From: Fistulifera solaris
Lineage: Eukaryota > Bacillariophyta > Bacillariophyceae > Naviculales > Stauroneidaceae
Reading direction: 5' to 3'
Length of the DNA: 64,000 bases
Assembly (NCBI GenBank): GCA_030295235.1
Contig: AP026162.1
Span: 1-64,000, forward strand
Shown: positions 33,564-44,599 of the stretch, one piece after another
Layout of the letters: every line of letters begins with the position of its first letter
Position numbering within the stretch: position 1 is the first letter of the stretch
The notes under the pieces: model-generated
The model's input: only the letters and a program-made list of their open reading frames with translations
The model's database searches: none
What the model was told of the DNA's origin: nothing
Translations under genes and position numbers: made by a program

Positions 33564-35212
33564 ATGTTACTCGGTTCTATCATAGCCTTATCATCTCTGT
33601 TTCATGCAAGCGCGCAATCGATTATATGGGCTTCCAATGGCGGCGGATGGCGGTCGATGGCGACTGTTATAGGATTTGCTAACGTGTTTTATCAAGCTGG
33701 CCTCATTGACGACGACACGTGTGCTTTTGAGGCCATATCCACAAACTCTGGAGCATCCTGGTTTAACACACAATTCTTCTACTCTACGAACTTTTTTGAA
33801 GCTGTCACACAATCGACGCCGGATGAGTTATACGACTTTGTGGTGGACTGGATGGAATCATATGCAGCAATCTTCGATCGAAATCGTCAGAATACGGAGG
33901 GATGGCGCTGTGATAAGTTTAGACGGAGGTATCAATGGTTACATGTCACAGATTTGTTTGCATGCATGTTTGAGACTGCTACTGCAAAATACGGCGATCC
34001 TGGTTGGATGGATCGACCAGCGACACCGAGAATCGAGTACTTGCTCTCCAAAATACAAGCATGTACTTGCAAAGTGCACTTATCCCAACCTATCGCCATC
34101 GACGGCGTATTCTACGCGATAAAATTACCTATTGGGGTCCTTCGAGGTCACAAGAGAGCGATGAAGTCGGATTCTCTGTCAATATACCCGTGCATTTGGC
34201 CGTCAAAGCAACTGGGTTAGAGTGGAAACTGGCTGTCGAAGACCAAGATCTTCCATTGACAGGGTTCACTTCTATTGCACCAAGTACATTTCATTTTGAC
34301 GACTGGCGACGTTTTCACTTGTACCCAGGTCAATCTGGAACTGTGTACACAACAGATCTGCCAGATAGGTACGAACGCGGAATTCAGATGAGGGATTTTT
34401 TCGGAGGAAAGCCAACGGCGCTGCAGGCAGCTCTGGCGGGAAGCATGGCTACAAGCGAATTGGACACCAGCGGACCATCCACTTTTGCGCAACGACAGTC
34501 AGTAGAGTTATATGCTATTCGAAATGGCAATTCGTCGAGGAAAAAACATGAAGAACGTCGTCTCATCAGGCAATCGAACTTATTCTACAGAACGCTGGAG
34601 CCACTGAATGAGTTTGCTATATGTACTCAATATCCAAATGAGTGCGACGAACGCGATATTCATTTGGGAGATGGCGGAAGTACAGACGGAACATCTGTTG
34701 CGCTGGCAATCGCTCAGCATCAAAGTAAAGGGGATACGACGACACCTTTGAAAGTCATTGTCACGTTGACCTTTTTCCTTGACGACTATGATTCCAAGTT
34801 TTTAACATATTTTGATACATCATTCAATGATGGAGTTTCTCCCGGAGATTTCATATGGATTCCCAGCACAGACGACCCGAATGTCCCCGGGCCAAATCCG
34901 TGGCGATCGCCACAAATATTCGCTGAAGCCATGGACCAAATGACTTTGAATACGTTAAGAGAAGAAGGCGCGCTCGGAAGCGTGAATGCGTCGGCGTTTC
35001 AGTTGACTCTAACTACAATTTCCAACCCAGCTTTTCATATTATTGCAAACCAACCAGTGAACATGCTCGTTCTCACATACTACGGCTCAACGCCTACGTT
35101 CCTCATCGGCGATGAAGTAAATAAATTCAAAGGGACTACCGCCCAAGTTTCGAAAGACCTCGCCAGTGATCAAGAACTTCTCGCCGCTGTCAATGATTTC
35201 ATATTACTTTAG
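33564..35212 (+). CDS. cPLA2-like secreted (lyso)phospholipase
   Basis: A signal peptide (MLLGSIIALSSLFHASAQS) leads straight into IIWASNGGGWRSM, the Gly-rich oxyanion loop of the cPLA2/lysophospholipase fold. TNSGASWF follows, where the Ser in SGAS is the likely nucleophile. DIHLGDGGSTDGTSVA supplies the Asp of the Ser-Asp dyad (DGG motif). The product probably cleaves acyl chains from phospholipids outside the cell or in the secretory route; substrate is not predictable. One G is apparently missing at gg 34002-34003 (DPG-LDGSTSDTENR). About 549 aa, intronless. The GxSGS nucleophile elbow is degenerate here (NSGAS), a feature also seen in diatom homologues as far as I recall. Confidence 0.8.
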
Positions 35213-35403
35213 TTAATTTTCTTTCCGACACAACCCGGAATCATTCCTTATACAAACAGATTGGTCATAGAGATTAAATCACCATTTTCATTATTAGCAA
35301 GCAATGGTTTAGCTGTGTATATGCGTGTTACTGTGATAAAGAAGCTTTTTGTTCCTTTCAAATCAGCACTTTGCTGCCACCAAAGGAACGGCAACGGATT
35401 TGG

Positions 35404-36663
35404 TCATGCGGAGACCACCCCTTCAACTTCGTAGATTCCAATTTTGCGACAAGCTTCTGCCCATTCCTGTTTACCCGCCATGGCAATCAATTTCGTTTCT
35501 TTGAGCTTCAACAATTTCTTTCGAGCAAATTCATCAATCGTCTTGCAAGATGTCAACAAATGCGTAGTCGACATGTTTTGTGCCGCCTGGTAGACGCCAT
35601 CCAGTCTAGTGGGGAAATAGACTGCCCCACGGACGCGACTTCTCTGTGGGACATGCGCACAGTGTTTGCAACGTATGCCGACTTGCCCCAACACAACTGG
35701 CTTTTTACGGCCCTGCGTGCTCGACTCGACGTCTTTCTTATCAGCGATAAAGAATTCGAGTTGCTGACGAACCATGATCTGATAACTGCTCATGCGTTCA
35801 TCGTCCGTGTCCATGGCCATGGGAAAGGAACCAGACATGACGTCTCTTTCGTTTCCAGCTTGTAGTGCAGGAGCAATGGGAGTGTGCTGCGCAGCCGAAA
35901 GCGGAATCAGGAATGGTGCAAGACCAGTGGGTGGTCCTGCATTTGTCGAAGTTGCTGGCCTCCCACTATTTGAAGACAGAGCAATCAACGTTTGTACCAA
36001 ATCTATATTTTCTTTCGACAATCGATTGAGCTGATTCGACTCCTGAGGTGCTCCCTGAGTTGCTAAAGGAGGGTTGCTTATCGCAAGAGGAGGCACGTGA
36101 GTTAATGCTGGCGGCGATTCATTATTATTGCGAGGCGAACTTTTTTGCTCTTGTAAGCTCTGTATCGAGGCCTGAGTGGCATTCTTTAGCAACTCCATGA
36201 TATGTTGGCTAGGATCTGAAGTTGTGGGGAGCACCGAAGGAGGCTGTGCAAAATTGGTTCTTTGTAGAGGAGGTGCGCTCGCCTGTTGCACTTGAGCAGC
36301 CAAGGCCGTGAGCGTTTGTGCTAAATGAGAGGCAGGAGGAACGGGTTTCTTAAAACCATCATCTTTCACTTTGGGTAATTCAATTAGACCGAAATGACTG
36401 GGTTTGACAAGGTCCGCGGATGCTGAAGTAATCGAATCCCAAACGCTTTTCTTTGGCTTTACAAGTCTCTTATCTCCTTCCTCAAATGTACTGGGTTTGT
36501 TGCTATTGCTCGAATCGGATCCTGATGTATCGGTAGCAGGATGCAGCTCAGGCGACGAATCGCTTGTTCTATCATGTCCGTCAGAAGACATCGAATCGTC
36601 TTGTCGAGCACCGAAATCTTTCCGTTTCAAGCCATTGTTGCATGATATTGTGTTGCTCGTCAT
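35404..36663 (-). CDS. GIRCxxC/GAVYFP-domain protein, copy 1
   Basis: 419-aa intronless protein. A Ser/Asp-rich N-terminus and long Pro/Gln/Ala-rich low-complexity middle lead to a compact C-terminal domain. That domain reads SYQIMVRQQLEFFIADKKD, GRKKPVVLGQVGIRCKHCAH, RGAVYFPTRLDGVYQAAQNM and THLLTSC, with basic helices after. The CxxC...H...C pattern suggests a zinc-binding module. I recognise this domain as recurrent and specific to diatoms or close relatives, function unknown; the disordered front and charged composition suggest a nuclear regulator. Copy 2 (39653-40966) lies 3 kb away on the same strand. Confidence 0.78.
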   Translation of the reverse strand: MTSNTISCNNGLKRKDFGARQDDSMSSDGHDRTSDSSPELHPATDTSGSDSSNSNKPSTFEEGDKRLVKPKKSVWDSITSASADLVKPSHFGLIELPKVKDDGFKKPVPPASHLAQTLTALAAQVQQASAPPLQRTNFAQPPSVLPTTSDPSQHIMELLKNATQASIQSLQEQKSSPRNNNESPPALTHVPPLAISNPPLATQGAPQESNQLNRLSKENIDLVQTLIALSSNSGRPATSTNAGPPTGLAPFLIPLSAAQHTPIAPALQAGNERDVMSGSFPMAMDTDDERMSSYQIMVRQQLEFFIADKKDVESSTQGRKKPVVLGQVGIRCKHCAHVPQRSRVRGAVYFPTRLDGVYQAAQNMSTTHLLTSCKTIDEFARKKLLKLKETKLIAMAGKQEWAEACRKIGIYEVEGVVSA

Positions 36664-37519
36664 GTTTCGAATGATGCAAAAGCCGATCGAAAATAGCAGT
36701 TGAGGGACAACTGCAACTCACACAAGCTCTACCGTGCTTCAATAATGCAAACTATTGAGCTTCTTATTTTAATTACTTGAATTTTCTTTCATTTACTTTC
36801 GACCTCTCCTTTTTTGATTGCTGATAGTCGTCTAATAATGACATCAGTCACCGAATACCGAATGCGCCGCTTATTATCGCCTTTCATCAAGTTCGTCCTC
36901 TCCGTATTTGCTGAAGAAGCGAAGAAGCTATGGCAAAGTCAGAATACGTCAGGTACGTCATTTCTGAAAGTTCTCTTTTCGTGATACTAAACTCACAGTC
37001 GTGTTTCGTGTGTTTTCACCTTCACACGTTTCTTCCAATACAAATCCGCCATAGGGGCAATAGTGTCAGTCGGCCATCTGTGCCTCAACATACTTATCAT
37101 ACTTACCGTTTCAACGAATCAAAAGCGTCATCGTCGCCCTTGAGTTTTCGGTTTTCGGTTTTCGACTTTCGACCACGCAAGAGGAAATTGAATACCGCTT
37201 TGAGCTAAGCTCACGAGTCACGAGTTTCCTTTCGTGTTGTTCAATTATTACTCTTCCCCGCCCAGCTCTCTAGCCAGAGTTGTGAGACAAAACTCTCTTG
37301 AACCTTTTGTGTTACTATGCTCCTTATTAGAAATGGACAAGCCCTCAGCACACCCCGGCCCATTTTAACGCTCTACAGCAGCATCAGTTCCTCGCTTGAA
37401 CTCACGATCGTCGGTCACATCTGTTTGAAAAAAGCAAAGTCTGGTAGCCCATGAGCAAAGACAAGACCATGTATCCTTTTACTTAAACTACTATTACCCT
37501 ATATTGGTCGCTAGGCTAG
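36664..37519. other. Intergenic region
   Basis: 5' flank of GAVYFP copy 1 and 3' flank of the tubby/LURP-like gene. A 92-codon plus-strand ORF at 36930-37208 lacks conserved features. A cggttttcggttttcg direct repeat lies near 37149-37165. Confidence 0.35.
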
Positions 37520-38470
37520 TTAAATGATCTCTTGTGGCCGTAAAGGTGTACCGTACTCATTCTTCCGGTCCTGGTGATCGTAGTCGTCCTCGTCATCATC
37601 ATCGTCGTCGTCGTCCTTTTTCAAAAGAGCATCTGGCTCCTCGTCCCCGAACAGAGACTGCTGCTTCTTTGATTTCGCCTGATTGTTCTGATTGCTATTG
37701 TTAGTATTCTTGTTATTATCATCGTCGTCGTCACCACCAAAGCTTCGTGTTTCCGATTCATCCTCATCGTCGTGGCTATCTTTCGACGACAACGACTCGT
37801 CGTCTTCTGGATCATATTCATCATCCGAGTCCCTTCCGAAAACAGTAATAAACGGTTGGCATTGATATCGATCAAAGATGTAAGCCAAACATAAGGCAGC
37901 CATGAGATCATTTCCAGGCCCGACTTTCACCACATTCTTCCATTGATCAATATGAATAGTGGTTCGCCCGGATGTCGCTCGCTTGAACTTCGCAGCCCAT
38001 TTGCCGAAACGTACCGCATTCGTGCAACAGACTACCATGAATCCCATCCATGGGTTCTCCGCCATCATCCTCGGCGGGCCAGTCTTCATATCATTATTAA
38101 ACAAGCGGTAGAAAAAACGTCCTTTCATGGCTGTGACTTGTACGTACGAAAAAGGATACACTTTCTTGTTGTCGACATCGCGGTCTGTCAATGGTGGCTG
38201 ATCGGGCCAGTTGGGTTTATAGGTACAAATGTAATATCCATCTTTCCAAAATTCTTTCATCAGATGCCGTTTGATACATACCAGCCGCCGCCCTTCCAGA
38301 TCACCAAAGACAGCTTCATAAGACCTCATTTCGTTGGTTTGATCCAGCAGAACAAACATTTCATTCCCATCATAATCTGTAATGACTGTATCGGGACGCC
38401 AGGCTCCATTCGGAATTCGAAGGGTTACCGATTCAGCTGTCGGAGGAAAACCACAGAGAGTTCGCCACGG
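37520..38470 (-). CDS. Tubby/LURP-one-like beta protein, acidic tail
   Basis: Partial at the 5' end. The frame is open from an acceptor-like AATAG at about 38471 through VTLRIPNGAWRPDTVITDYD, an upstream stop marks an intron, and the first ATG in this exon is at 38359. Features are a beta-rich globular region (FGDLEGRRLVCIKRHLMKEF, GYYICTYKPNWP) and a closing helix motif, VVKVGPGNDLMAALCLAYIF. That order recalls tubby C-terminal/LURP-one folds, in which a final hydrophobic helix threads the barrel. A long Asp/Asn/Gln-rich tail with DDDDDDDDEDD follows. The fold assignment is inferred and function is unknown. Exon 1 is not resolved. Confidence 0.6.
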   Translation of the reverse strand, partial: PWRTLCGFPPTAESVTLRIPNGAWRPDTVITDYDGNEMFVLLDQTNEMRSYEAVFGDLEGRRLVCIKRHLMKEFWKDGYYICTYKPNWPDQPPLTDRDVDNKKVYPFSYVQVTAMKGRFFYRLFNNDMKTGPPRMMAENPWMGFMVVCCTNAVRFGKWAAKFKRATSGRTTIHIDQWKNVVKVGPGNDLMAALCLAYIFDRYQCQPFITVFGRDSDDEYDPEDDESLSSKDSHDDEDESETRSFGGDDDDDNNKNTNNSNQNNQAKSKKQQSLFGDEEPDALLKKDDDDDDDDEDDYDHQDRKNEYGTPLRPQEII

Positions 38471-39652
38471 CTATTGACGGACGATACAAGAGTAATGAAA
38501 GATGAGGGTTGTTATAGCATAGACGGCAAAGAATGAGACGTTTATGAACCATGTCGTGAGAAGCCGAAGTCAGAATAGAGCGAGAAGCGACTTATCGCGT
38601 TAAAAACAATTCTATTTACCATATTAGAGTTCTTTCTCAGAGAAATATAATCCCCTTATTCAGTCGTCTGGTCAATAGAAAGCAGATTGAGCTTGACTAC
38701 GTCTTTTGGCTTGTTTCGGCTCGTTTTTGGTTCACAACGATCACTTGACTCCCTCACCATGGTGAAAGTCGTTTTGACTTCGAACAGTCTTTTTTCCCCA
38801 AAGTCGGAATCCTGCTTCTACACATTGGTCTAGAGTCTGATAAAGGAGGGTCATTTTAAAATCAGCACCGATGTGACATACACGGTATAAGGCATATTGT
38901 GACACCTTATGACATATGACTCATGAATGGAAGTCAGTCTTGGTGAAGACGTACAACAGGGAGACACGGGAACGCACCTCTGCTTGGTACATTTTTCTAC
39001 GTGAGTGTCTTTTCCCGAACCTTCCAAGTTCAGGGCTATAGGCTATAGTAAATACGAAGATGTCAACGATGATGCGTGTCACGTGTCGCATGTTGCAACT
39101 GTACCTGGTATTATTTTTTGTCGTCATTTTTCAAACTCTGAAGCTCGACTGGAAATATTGTATTGTATGGTGAGAAACACATTAACGAACCATTTAGACA
39201 AGATGTTTGCAGTTCGAAACGAAATCGCTGACGAAGGACGAATCGTCGTTCGTTCGTAACGTGAGAACTGCCGAGGACGACTCGTCACATCCCAACAATA
39301 TCAACCAAAGTAACCCATGACAGGAGAACAAAGTTGAGATTGAGCATGCACGCTTTGCGATCATCTTCTCGTTTCTCTATTTTTAGCTTTTCTCGAGTTG
39401 ATATTGGGCGCCACTCATCAATATACAATCTTCAAGATGAACTGACAATATTGATGTCAAAAGCACACAATACATCCTTTTGCGTACAAGTAGAGGTCAT
39501 TGACAAGCCCCTCTCTAGAAAAACAATAAACGAGATATTTTCTATTTGAATGAAACTAAATCCCCAGAGAAAAATGTTTTGATATGTTTTAAAAGAACGG
39601 GCAACTGCTGTAAAAGCAACCGCTGTACTGCTCACTTCATTCGATCATGAGC
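38471..39652. other. Gene-poor spacer
   Basis: About 1.2 kb. The first about 150 bp may contain exon 1 of the tubby/LURP-like gene. ORFs at 39005-39259 and 39334-39549 show no conserved sequence. Confidence 0.35.
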
Positions 39653-40966
39653 TTAATGGTCGGCGAACCGCAAGCCGCCATTCTCATGCTCCGTAACTCC
39701 CAAGGCTTTGACACCGTCGGACCAGTATTTCTTACCACTTCCCGAAGTCGAACTTCGCGACGACTCGTGGGCCAGCTGAATCATCTTTTCTTTCAAGTCT
39801 TCGGGAATACGCGGACACGTGCGGCAAAAGTGATTCGAACCCATATTCTGCCCCGCTTGATACAAATTCTCCAAACGAACGGGAAAGTAGACGGCGCCAC
39901 GGGATCGAGCCGCACGTACGACATCTTGACAGAAACGACAACGGATTCCGACTTGTCCGACGACTACTTGGCGTTTGCGACCTTGGTCGTGGGGGCGGGT
40001 GTCATCAGGAGTAGCCTCGAATAACTCAATCTGTTCACGCAACAAAACCTGATACTCCGACAAGACCATGGAGTCACTTGGGAGTGCTAGAGGCATGCTG
40101 CGCGACGATGCAGGTAGGGCCGTCTCGGAAAGACTTGATACAGAGGATGATGCACGTTGAGCCACCATTCGATTGGGAGGAAGACCCAGTTGAGATGTCG
40201 TTGGATCGACGTCCGAGACAGTTACCGCAGGCACTGAGGTGGTAGCATTAGACCGCAACACCAACGCCAAGGCTTCCTGAAGTAGCTCGGGATTCGAAAG
40301 AAGTCCTTGTAGAGGAGGTGGTGCAGGAGAAGGCGGAGGAGGCGGAGAAGCGGTAGCAGATTGCAGTAGCGGTAACAGTACGAGAAGAGCAGCCTGGGTT
40401 GCTTCGGCGGACATTGGACGGGGAGTAGGCGGAGCTTGGAACACCGGAGGAGCTGTAGGAGCCTGTAAAGCAGCAAGAATTGAGCACAGTTGACTAATGT
40501 TGGTGTTTGAAAGCTGTGGTGCTGCAACAGGTTGCTGTGGTTCTGCAAAAGCCAGGTGAGGCGCGGGGACTGTGGGGGAAATGAGGCTTTGCAACCAATC
40601 AAGCGATGCCCTATCATTGAAAGAATGGGTACTTCCGAGAGGGTTGGTCGATGGTACACTTGCTTGTCGAAGTAGTTCGCCAATTAGTCCGTGTACTGGC
40701 AGCGAAGCAGCTGGAGCCGCTACGGTTGTTGATGTGGTGGGAGGACTTGAAAGCGACGACAAAAGGGGATGATGTAGCGCAGCTGCGGGCCTTGCTGCCG
40801 GTATCGAACTGTTGTTCATTCTTTCTAATACAGATAGCAAAGGAGGATTGTCTCTTTGTGCGACAACTGGTTCAACCAAAGCTGCACGATTGATTTCGCT
40901 CTCGTCCTGAGCAGCACGTCGTCGCTTCTTGTTGCTTTCTTCGCTCGTTTCATTATGTCTTGACAT
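39653..40966 (-). CDS. GIRCxxC/GAVYFP-domain protein, copy 2
   Basis: 437-aa intronless paralogue of 35404-36663. A basic start (NKKRRRAAQDES, nuclear-signal-like) precedes a long Pro/Ala/Leu-rich disordered region with polyproline (PPPPPSPAPPPLQ). The conserved C-terminal domain reads LSEYQVLLREQIELFEA, GRKRQVVVGQVGIRCRFCQD, RGAVYFPVRLENLYQAGQNM and NHFCRTCPRIPEDLKEK. Cysteines and the H...C pair align with copy 1 (GIRCKHC, HLLTSC). The front halves share only composition, so the duplication is either old or the linkers diverge fast. Function unknown. Confidence 0.78.
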   Translation of the reverse strand: MSRHNETSEESNKKRRRAAQDESEINRAALVEPVVAQRDNPPLLSVLERMNNSSIPAARPAAALHHPLLSSLSSPPTTSTTVAAPAASLPVHGLIGELLRQASVPSTNPLGSTHSFNDRASLDWLQSLISPTVPAPHLAFAEPQQPVAAPQLSNTNISQLCSILAALQAPTAPPVFQAPPTPRPMSAEATQAALLVLLPLLQSATASPPPPPSPAPPPLQGLLSNPELLQEALALVLRSNATTSVPAVTVSDVDPTTSQLGLPPNRMVAQRASSSVSSLSETALPASSRSMPLALPSDSMVLSEYQVLLREQIELFEATPDDTRPHDQGRKRQVVVGQVGIRCRFCQDVVRAARSRGAVYFPVRLENLYQAGQNMGSNHFCRTCPRIPEDLKEKMIQLAHESSRSSTSGSGKKYWSDGVKALGVTEHENGGLRFADH

Positions 40967-41927
40967 GAGATGTGTGAATGTGTGATAATAAATCTATTAG
41001 ATTCTGGGAGCATGGGTGAGATACCTTAATTGTAACGACTGTAATCGATTTTCTTTCTTTGTGTTATGCAACAAATACGACGTAACAACTTTTGGGACAA
41101 GGCGCTGTTTTGCTGTTCGTATTTTTCTTTCAACCATGACTTGTCAGACGAAAGTGACGATTGTAAAACGAGATGTTTGCCCGTAGAGAAACCGCACAAA
41201 TTCGTGTTTGTGTTCCTTGCTCATTCAATCGTCATTTTTCCCAGTAGTTCAATCTATGTACAATTGCACGTGACGACTTCACAGCAAATGACTCATCGTT
41301 TGGCTGTAGGATGGTCTGCGTTGCAGTCAGAATCCCCCTCCCCCTTGTACATAAATGAGGCGCAGCTAAGTTGAACAAAAAGTGCGTACCTTTCTTTTCT
41401 GTAGTCTGAAAAACGTGACATCATCGACCGAATTTCTTGTCATAGCCAACCAAACTGATCACAGATGGAAATCGAAACTTCGATAAGTGAAACAGTGTTT
41501 TCACCCGTGATTTGCATCTCATTCATGCTCAGACGTAACGTTTGTCCCCCCTGCCTGTCGCGAACAGTCCACTCCCGTGCGTCACGTAGGTGTGAGTTTG
41601 ATGCTTCCACCTCCTTCTTCACTGCGAAGTGAAAGAGGAGGTTTAGTTCAAATTCTTTGCAATGACGAGTTGGCGTTCTCTGGCTAATGTTGCTAGAAAT
41701 ACCCATCCACCAGCCCTGCCTGGGTTACGACAATTGGGGTAGAATACTCTGAGCTTCCCACCCACCACATTCAATCACTAAGCTCTATGGCTCCATACTT
41801 TGTACACGAGCAAGGCTTTCAGGACAAAGTATTAATCTGAAATGTCTATTAATTACAGAAAGTTACAAAATCACGCACTCATTGCTCGTGTTGGAAGGCC
41901 GTCCCGATCGACCCACGAAAGTTGAAT
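40967..41927. other. Gene-poor spacer
   Basis: About 960 bp. ORFs at 41066-41374 (+) and 41440-41706 (-) lack conserved features. No repeats noted. Confidence 0.35.
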
Positions 41928-42707
41928 TCACTCCATCGGGAGTCTGTTCCGGAACTTGATGAATATCTCTGTGAAACCGGTGATATTTGGCGTATTGAAA
42001 TGGTTTGGACCGCTGTTCATTTTTATTTTCCTTTTGATTCGCTCAGTTCTCCTGCTGTACATGTCGTGAACGATACGCTCTTGTCTATTCATTCGAGCGC
42101 GTCCCTGTAGGTTAGGATCAAATTCTCCTTCTTGGTAGTCGATTATAACTTTTGGGGGCCCTTGCGGCGTATTTTTAGAGAAAGGATTGATGTTCACGTG
42201 TGTGGTGTCAGCTTTGCCTTTGCTACTACCAGTGACATCGTCGTCTTCATCGTCAACGGACGAGAATGTAAATCCCTTTCCCAACGGTGACTCGTATCTT
42301 AATTCCTTTTCACTTTCTCGAAGCGTTTGTTTCAATGCCTCTCTTTGTAAGCCTTTGCCGTAGTGCATTTCTTGGTGTTCCTCGTGGTTCCAAGTGAATT
42401 TCCAGTCTGGAGGAGGCCGTGGTGCATACACTTTTCGGTAATTAATGTTGCGAAAGTGCGGTCCTTGCGCATTTACATCGCGACGGCGTTTATTGTTTTG
42501 TAAATCTTGTAAAACGAATTCGTACGCTTCATTTAGTTTTTGAAAGTCAGATCGCTTCTCCGGGGAACCACCGTGACGGTCTGGGTGATGTAGCAACGCT
42601 AATCGCTTATAAGCAGCCTTGACTTCGGGCAACGTTGCAGAACGAGAAATTTGCAGAATGGAATAATGATCTTGACCGCCGCGAAATGCACGGCGAAAGG
42701 AAGTCAT
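41928..42707 (-). CDS. DnaJ (Hsp40) J-domain protein
   Basis: 259-aa intronless J-protein, a partner that stimulates an Hsp70 ATPase. The J domain is N-terminal (about residues 13-80): DHYSILQISRSATLPEVKAA, YKRLALLHHPDRHGG with the HPD motif, and FQKLNEAYEFVLQD. There is no Gly/Phe region or Cys-rich zinc domain, so this is a class C J-protein. The rest is charged (Arg/Lys/Asp) and probably flexible. A short basic start (MTSFRRAFRGGQ) may be a weak organelle signal, but cytosol or nucleus is equally possible. Confidence 0.88.
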   Translation of the reverse strand: MTSFRRAFRGGQDHYSILQISRSATLPEVKAAYKRLALLHHPDRHGGSPEKRSDFQKLNEAYEFVLQDLQNNKRRRDVNAQGPHFRNINYRKVYAPRPPPDWKFTWNHEEHQEMHYGKGLQREALKQTLRESEKELRYESPLGKGFTFSSVDDEDDDVTGSSKGKADTTHVNINPFSKNTPQGPPKVIIDYQEGEFDPNLQGRARMNRQERIVHDMYSRRTERIKRKIKMNSGPNHFNTPNITGFTEIFIKFRNRLPME

Positions 42708-43176
42708 TTTCTGTTATTTCCTTCCTCTTGAAGCAAATCTAGGTAACTCGATAGTTTGTGAGCGGGTGGAGAAGAAGTGTGAAGTAATGGTAACAAAGGA
42801 AACAGCTCAAGCGTATTTACATAAAATGCCGCGTGCACCGCCATGGTCGCACGATAAGGCCATACGCCGCAACGAAACACGCGTGTTTCGTCGTGTACCG
42901 GAGCGATAGCTTGTATCCGTTTTTGAGTAGATTACTTTTTTCTTTACTACAATGATTAACGCCTCTCTCGACTGTAAAGAGTTTTTGATCATGGAAAATC
43001 GAATTCTTTCTTTGATGCTTCGCAAGCCAGAAGATAAACACGACCAAGAAATAGATGCATTCCAACTAAGGAGTCCAGTAAAGAATAGGCCGGCTCCTTC
43101 CTCGTCCGAAAATGCACGTAAGGGAACCGATCCTCACCAAAAGATTTTTAGTTGCGGTGTTTAATCTTTCTCAGTA
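42708..43176. other. Intergenic region with a possible micro-ORF
   Basis: Between two minus-strand genes. A plus-strand ORF of 57-70 codons (42952-43164, inner ATG at 42991) is balanced in composition but unrecognised and ends 13 bp from the opposite-strand gene; left uncalled. Confidence 0.35.
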
Positions 43177-44258
43177 CTAAACATCTTTGATTGATTCCTC
43201 TCGCAGTTTACGGAGCAAATATTCGTAACGTTGCTTTCGATCAGCATCAATGATTTCAAGGGTTTCTAAGCATTGTTGGCGTTCTTCTCGCGTACTGCGA
43301 TCGGGAAAAGCATCGAGCAGCAAATACAATCCCAGTGGCACCCATTTGCTCTCGGGAGCCTCTGGGAGTAGTTCACGCAAAGGCTCAATCGCTTGAGTTT
43401 GAATCAAATCCGGATAAAAGGCTTGGTCGCGAGGTCCGTTCTGCAGCAAATATTGCGCATACCACCATGCCGTTTGATCATCCGGCTCAGTAAAGACTGC
43501 ATTCAAAATCATCGACCATTCTTCTGTCAACAGATTTTCAACATCAGGGGTTGTTTCTAATTTCCATGGAAATAACCTAGTTCGATAGTGAATTGCGGAG
43601 TAATTTGAGAAATTTTCCTGTATCTTTTGTTGGGTGAAGTCCCATTCGGCTTGTAATATTTCGTGACGGCGCTCTGTTGTAACTGGAGCACGGACGTGTT
43701 TGTGTGTTACGACGATTTGACTTGCATCGAAGGCCTCGGTATTGTCATTTGTATCATCCGAATGATCTCCGAGCAGTAGCGAAACAATGAATCGACGATA
43801 ATTCCATCCGTGAAAGTTGCGTTCGTCTTTTGTAGAAACATTTGAATGAGCTGCAGTTCATTTTCCAGCAAAGCAGTATCGTCTGTAGAGGACGAAAGCA
43901 AAAGCGACGACGATAAGGCCCACTTGCGATGCAACCAAGCTCCGTACGCTTTCGGATTGTTCTCTAAAGCGGCTTGCGTGAAACCCAATTCATCACTCAA
44001 CATAGTTGGCTTGTTATCGTTTTCTCCCTCGTTCTGTATAGACATCAAAACACGGCGTCGAATATTCCACAAATATAAAGGATCCGGATTCACCAATAAC
44101 ATCTTTTCAGTCAAAGCAAGCTGTCGTTGCGGCGGACTGTCTTCGGCAAGTACTTCACGGACCAAAGTATGCCATTGCTGCGCTTTCGCGGCTAGTTTCG
44201 ACACGACAGCCGGATCACGTTGCAGTGCTTTGTATTGTTCGCGTTTACGACCGTGCAT
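43177..44258 (-). CDS. RGGTA: Rab geranylgeranyltransferase alpha subunit
   Basis: Alpha subunit of a protein prenyltransferase that, with a beta subunit, attaches geranylgeranyl groups to Rab GTPases. The start MHGRKREQYKALQRD matches the RabGGTase alpha N-terminus (MHGRxK). PPTA helical repeats carry LYLWNIRRRVL, NNPKAYGAWLHRKWAL, DERNFHGWNYRRFIVS and ENFSNYSAIHYR, in the expected order. One A is apparently missing in the aaaa run at 43828-43831 (LQK-DERNFHGW). No LRR or Ig-like extension is present, as in short fungal/algal forms. About 360 aa, intronless. Cytosolic; serves vesicle traffic. Confidence 0.92.
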
Positions 44259-44599
44259 GACGAAGAACTAAAGTAGTTATATAATGCGAAAGACGGGGGG
44301 AGTCAATCTCGTTGAATAAGAAGTGAACAAAAACTGCAGGCGAGGCATAGGGCCTATGGGCGAGGAGACGAGAGCGACGTGCAGCAGATTTCAAGTCGCA
44401 CCGGGCCTCATTTAGGAAGCAGTAAAGTGTACTCGGGGGTATTTACGAATTTTTTAGCTCAAGACTTAACGTGTAATCAGTCCCGGGAAGTACTATACTA
44501 TATATTATTTTATTTCATAAAAAAATACAGTGACGTCCGCGTGATCCATAGAGCAGGAAGTCTGAAAATGAAAATAAGCCTAAATAATTGCTGATCTGT
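44259..44599. other. Intergenic region
   Basis: Between the promoter of the RabGGTase gene and the 3' end of the disordered-protein gene. AT-rich; no supported ORF. Confidence 0.35.
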
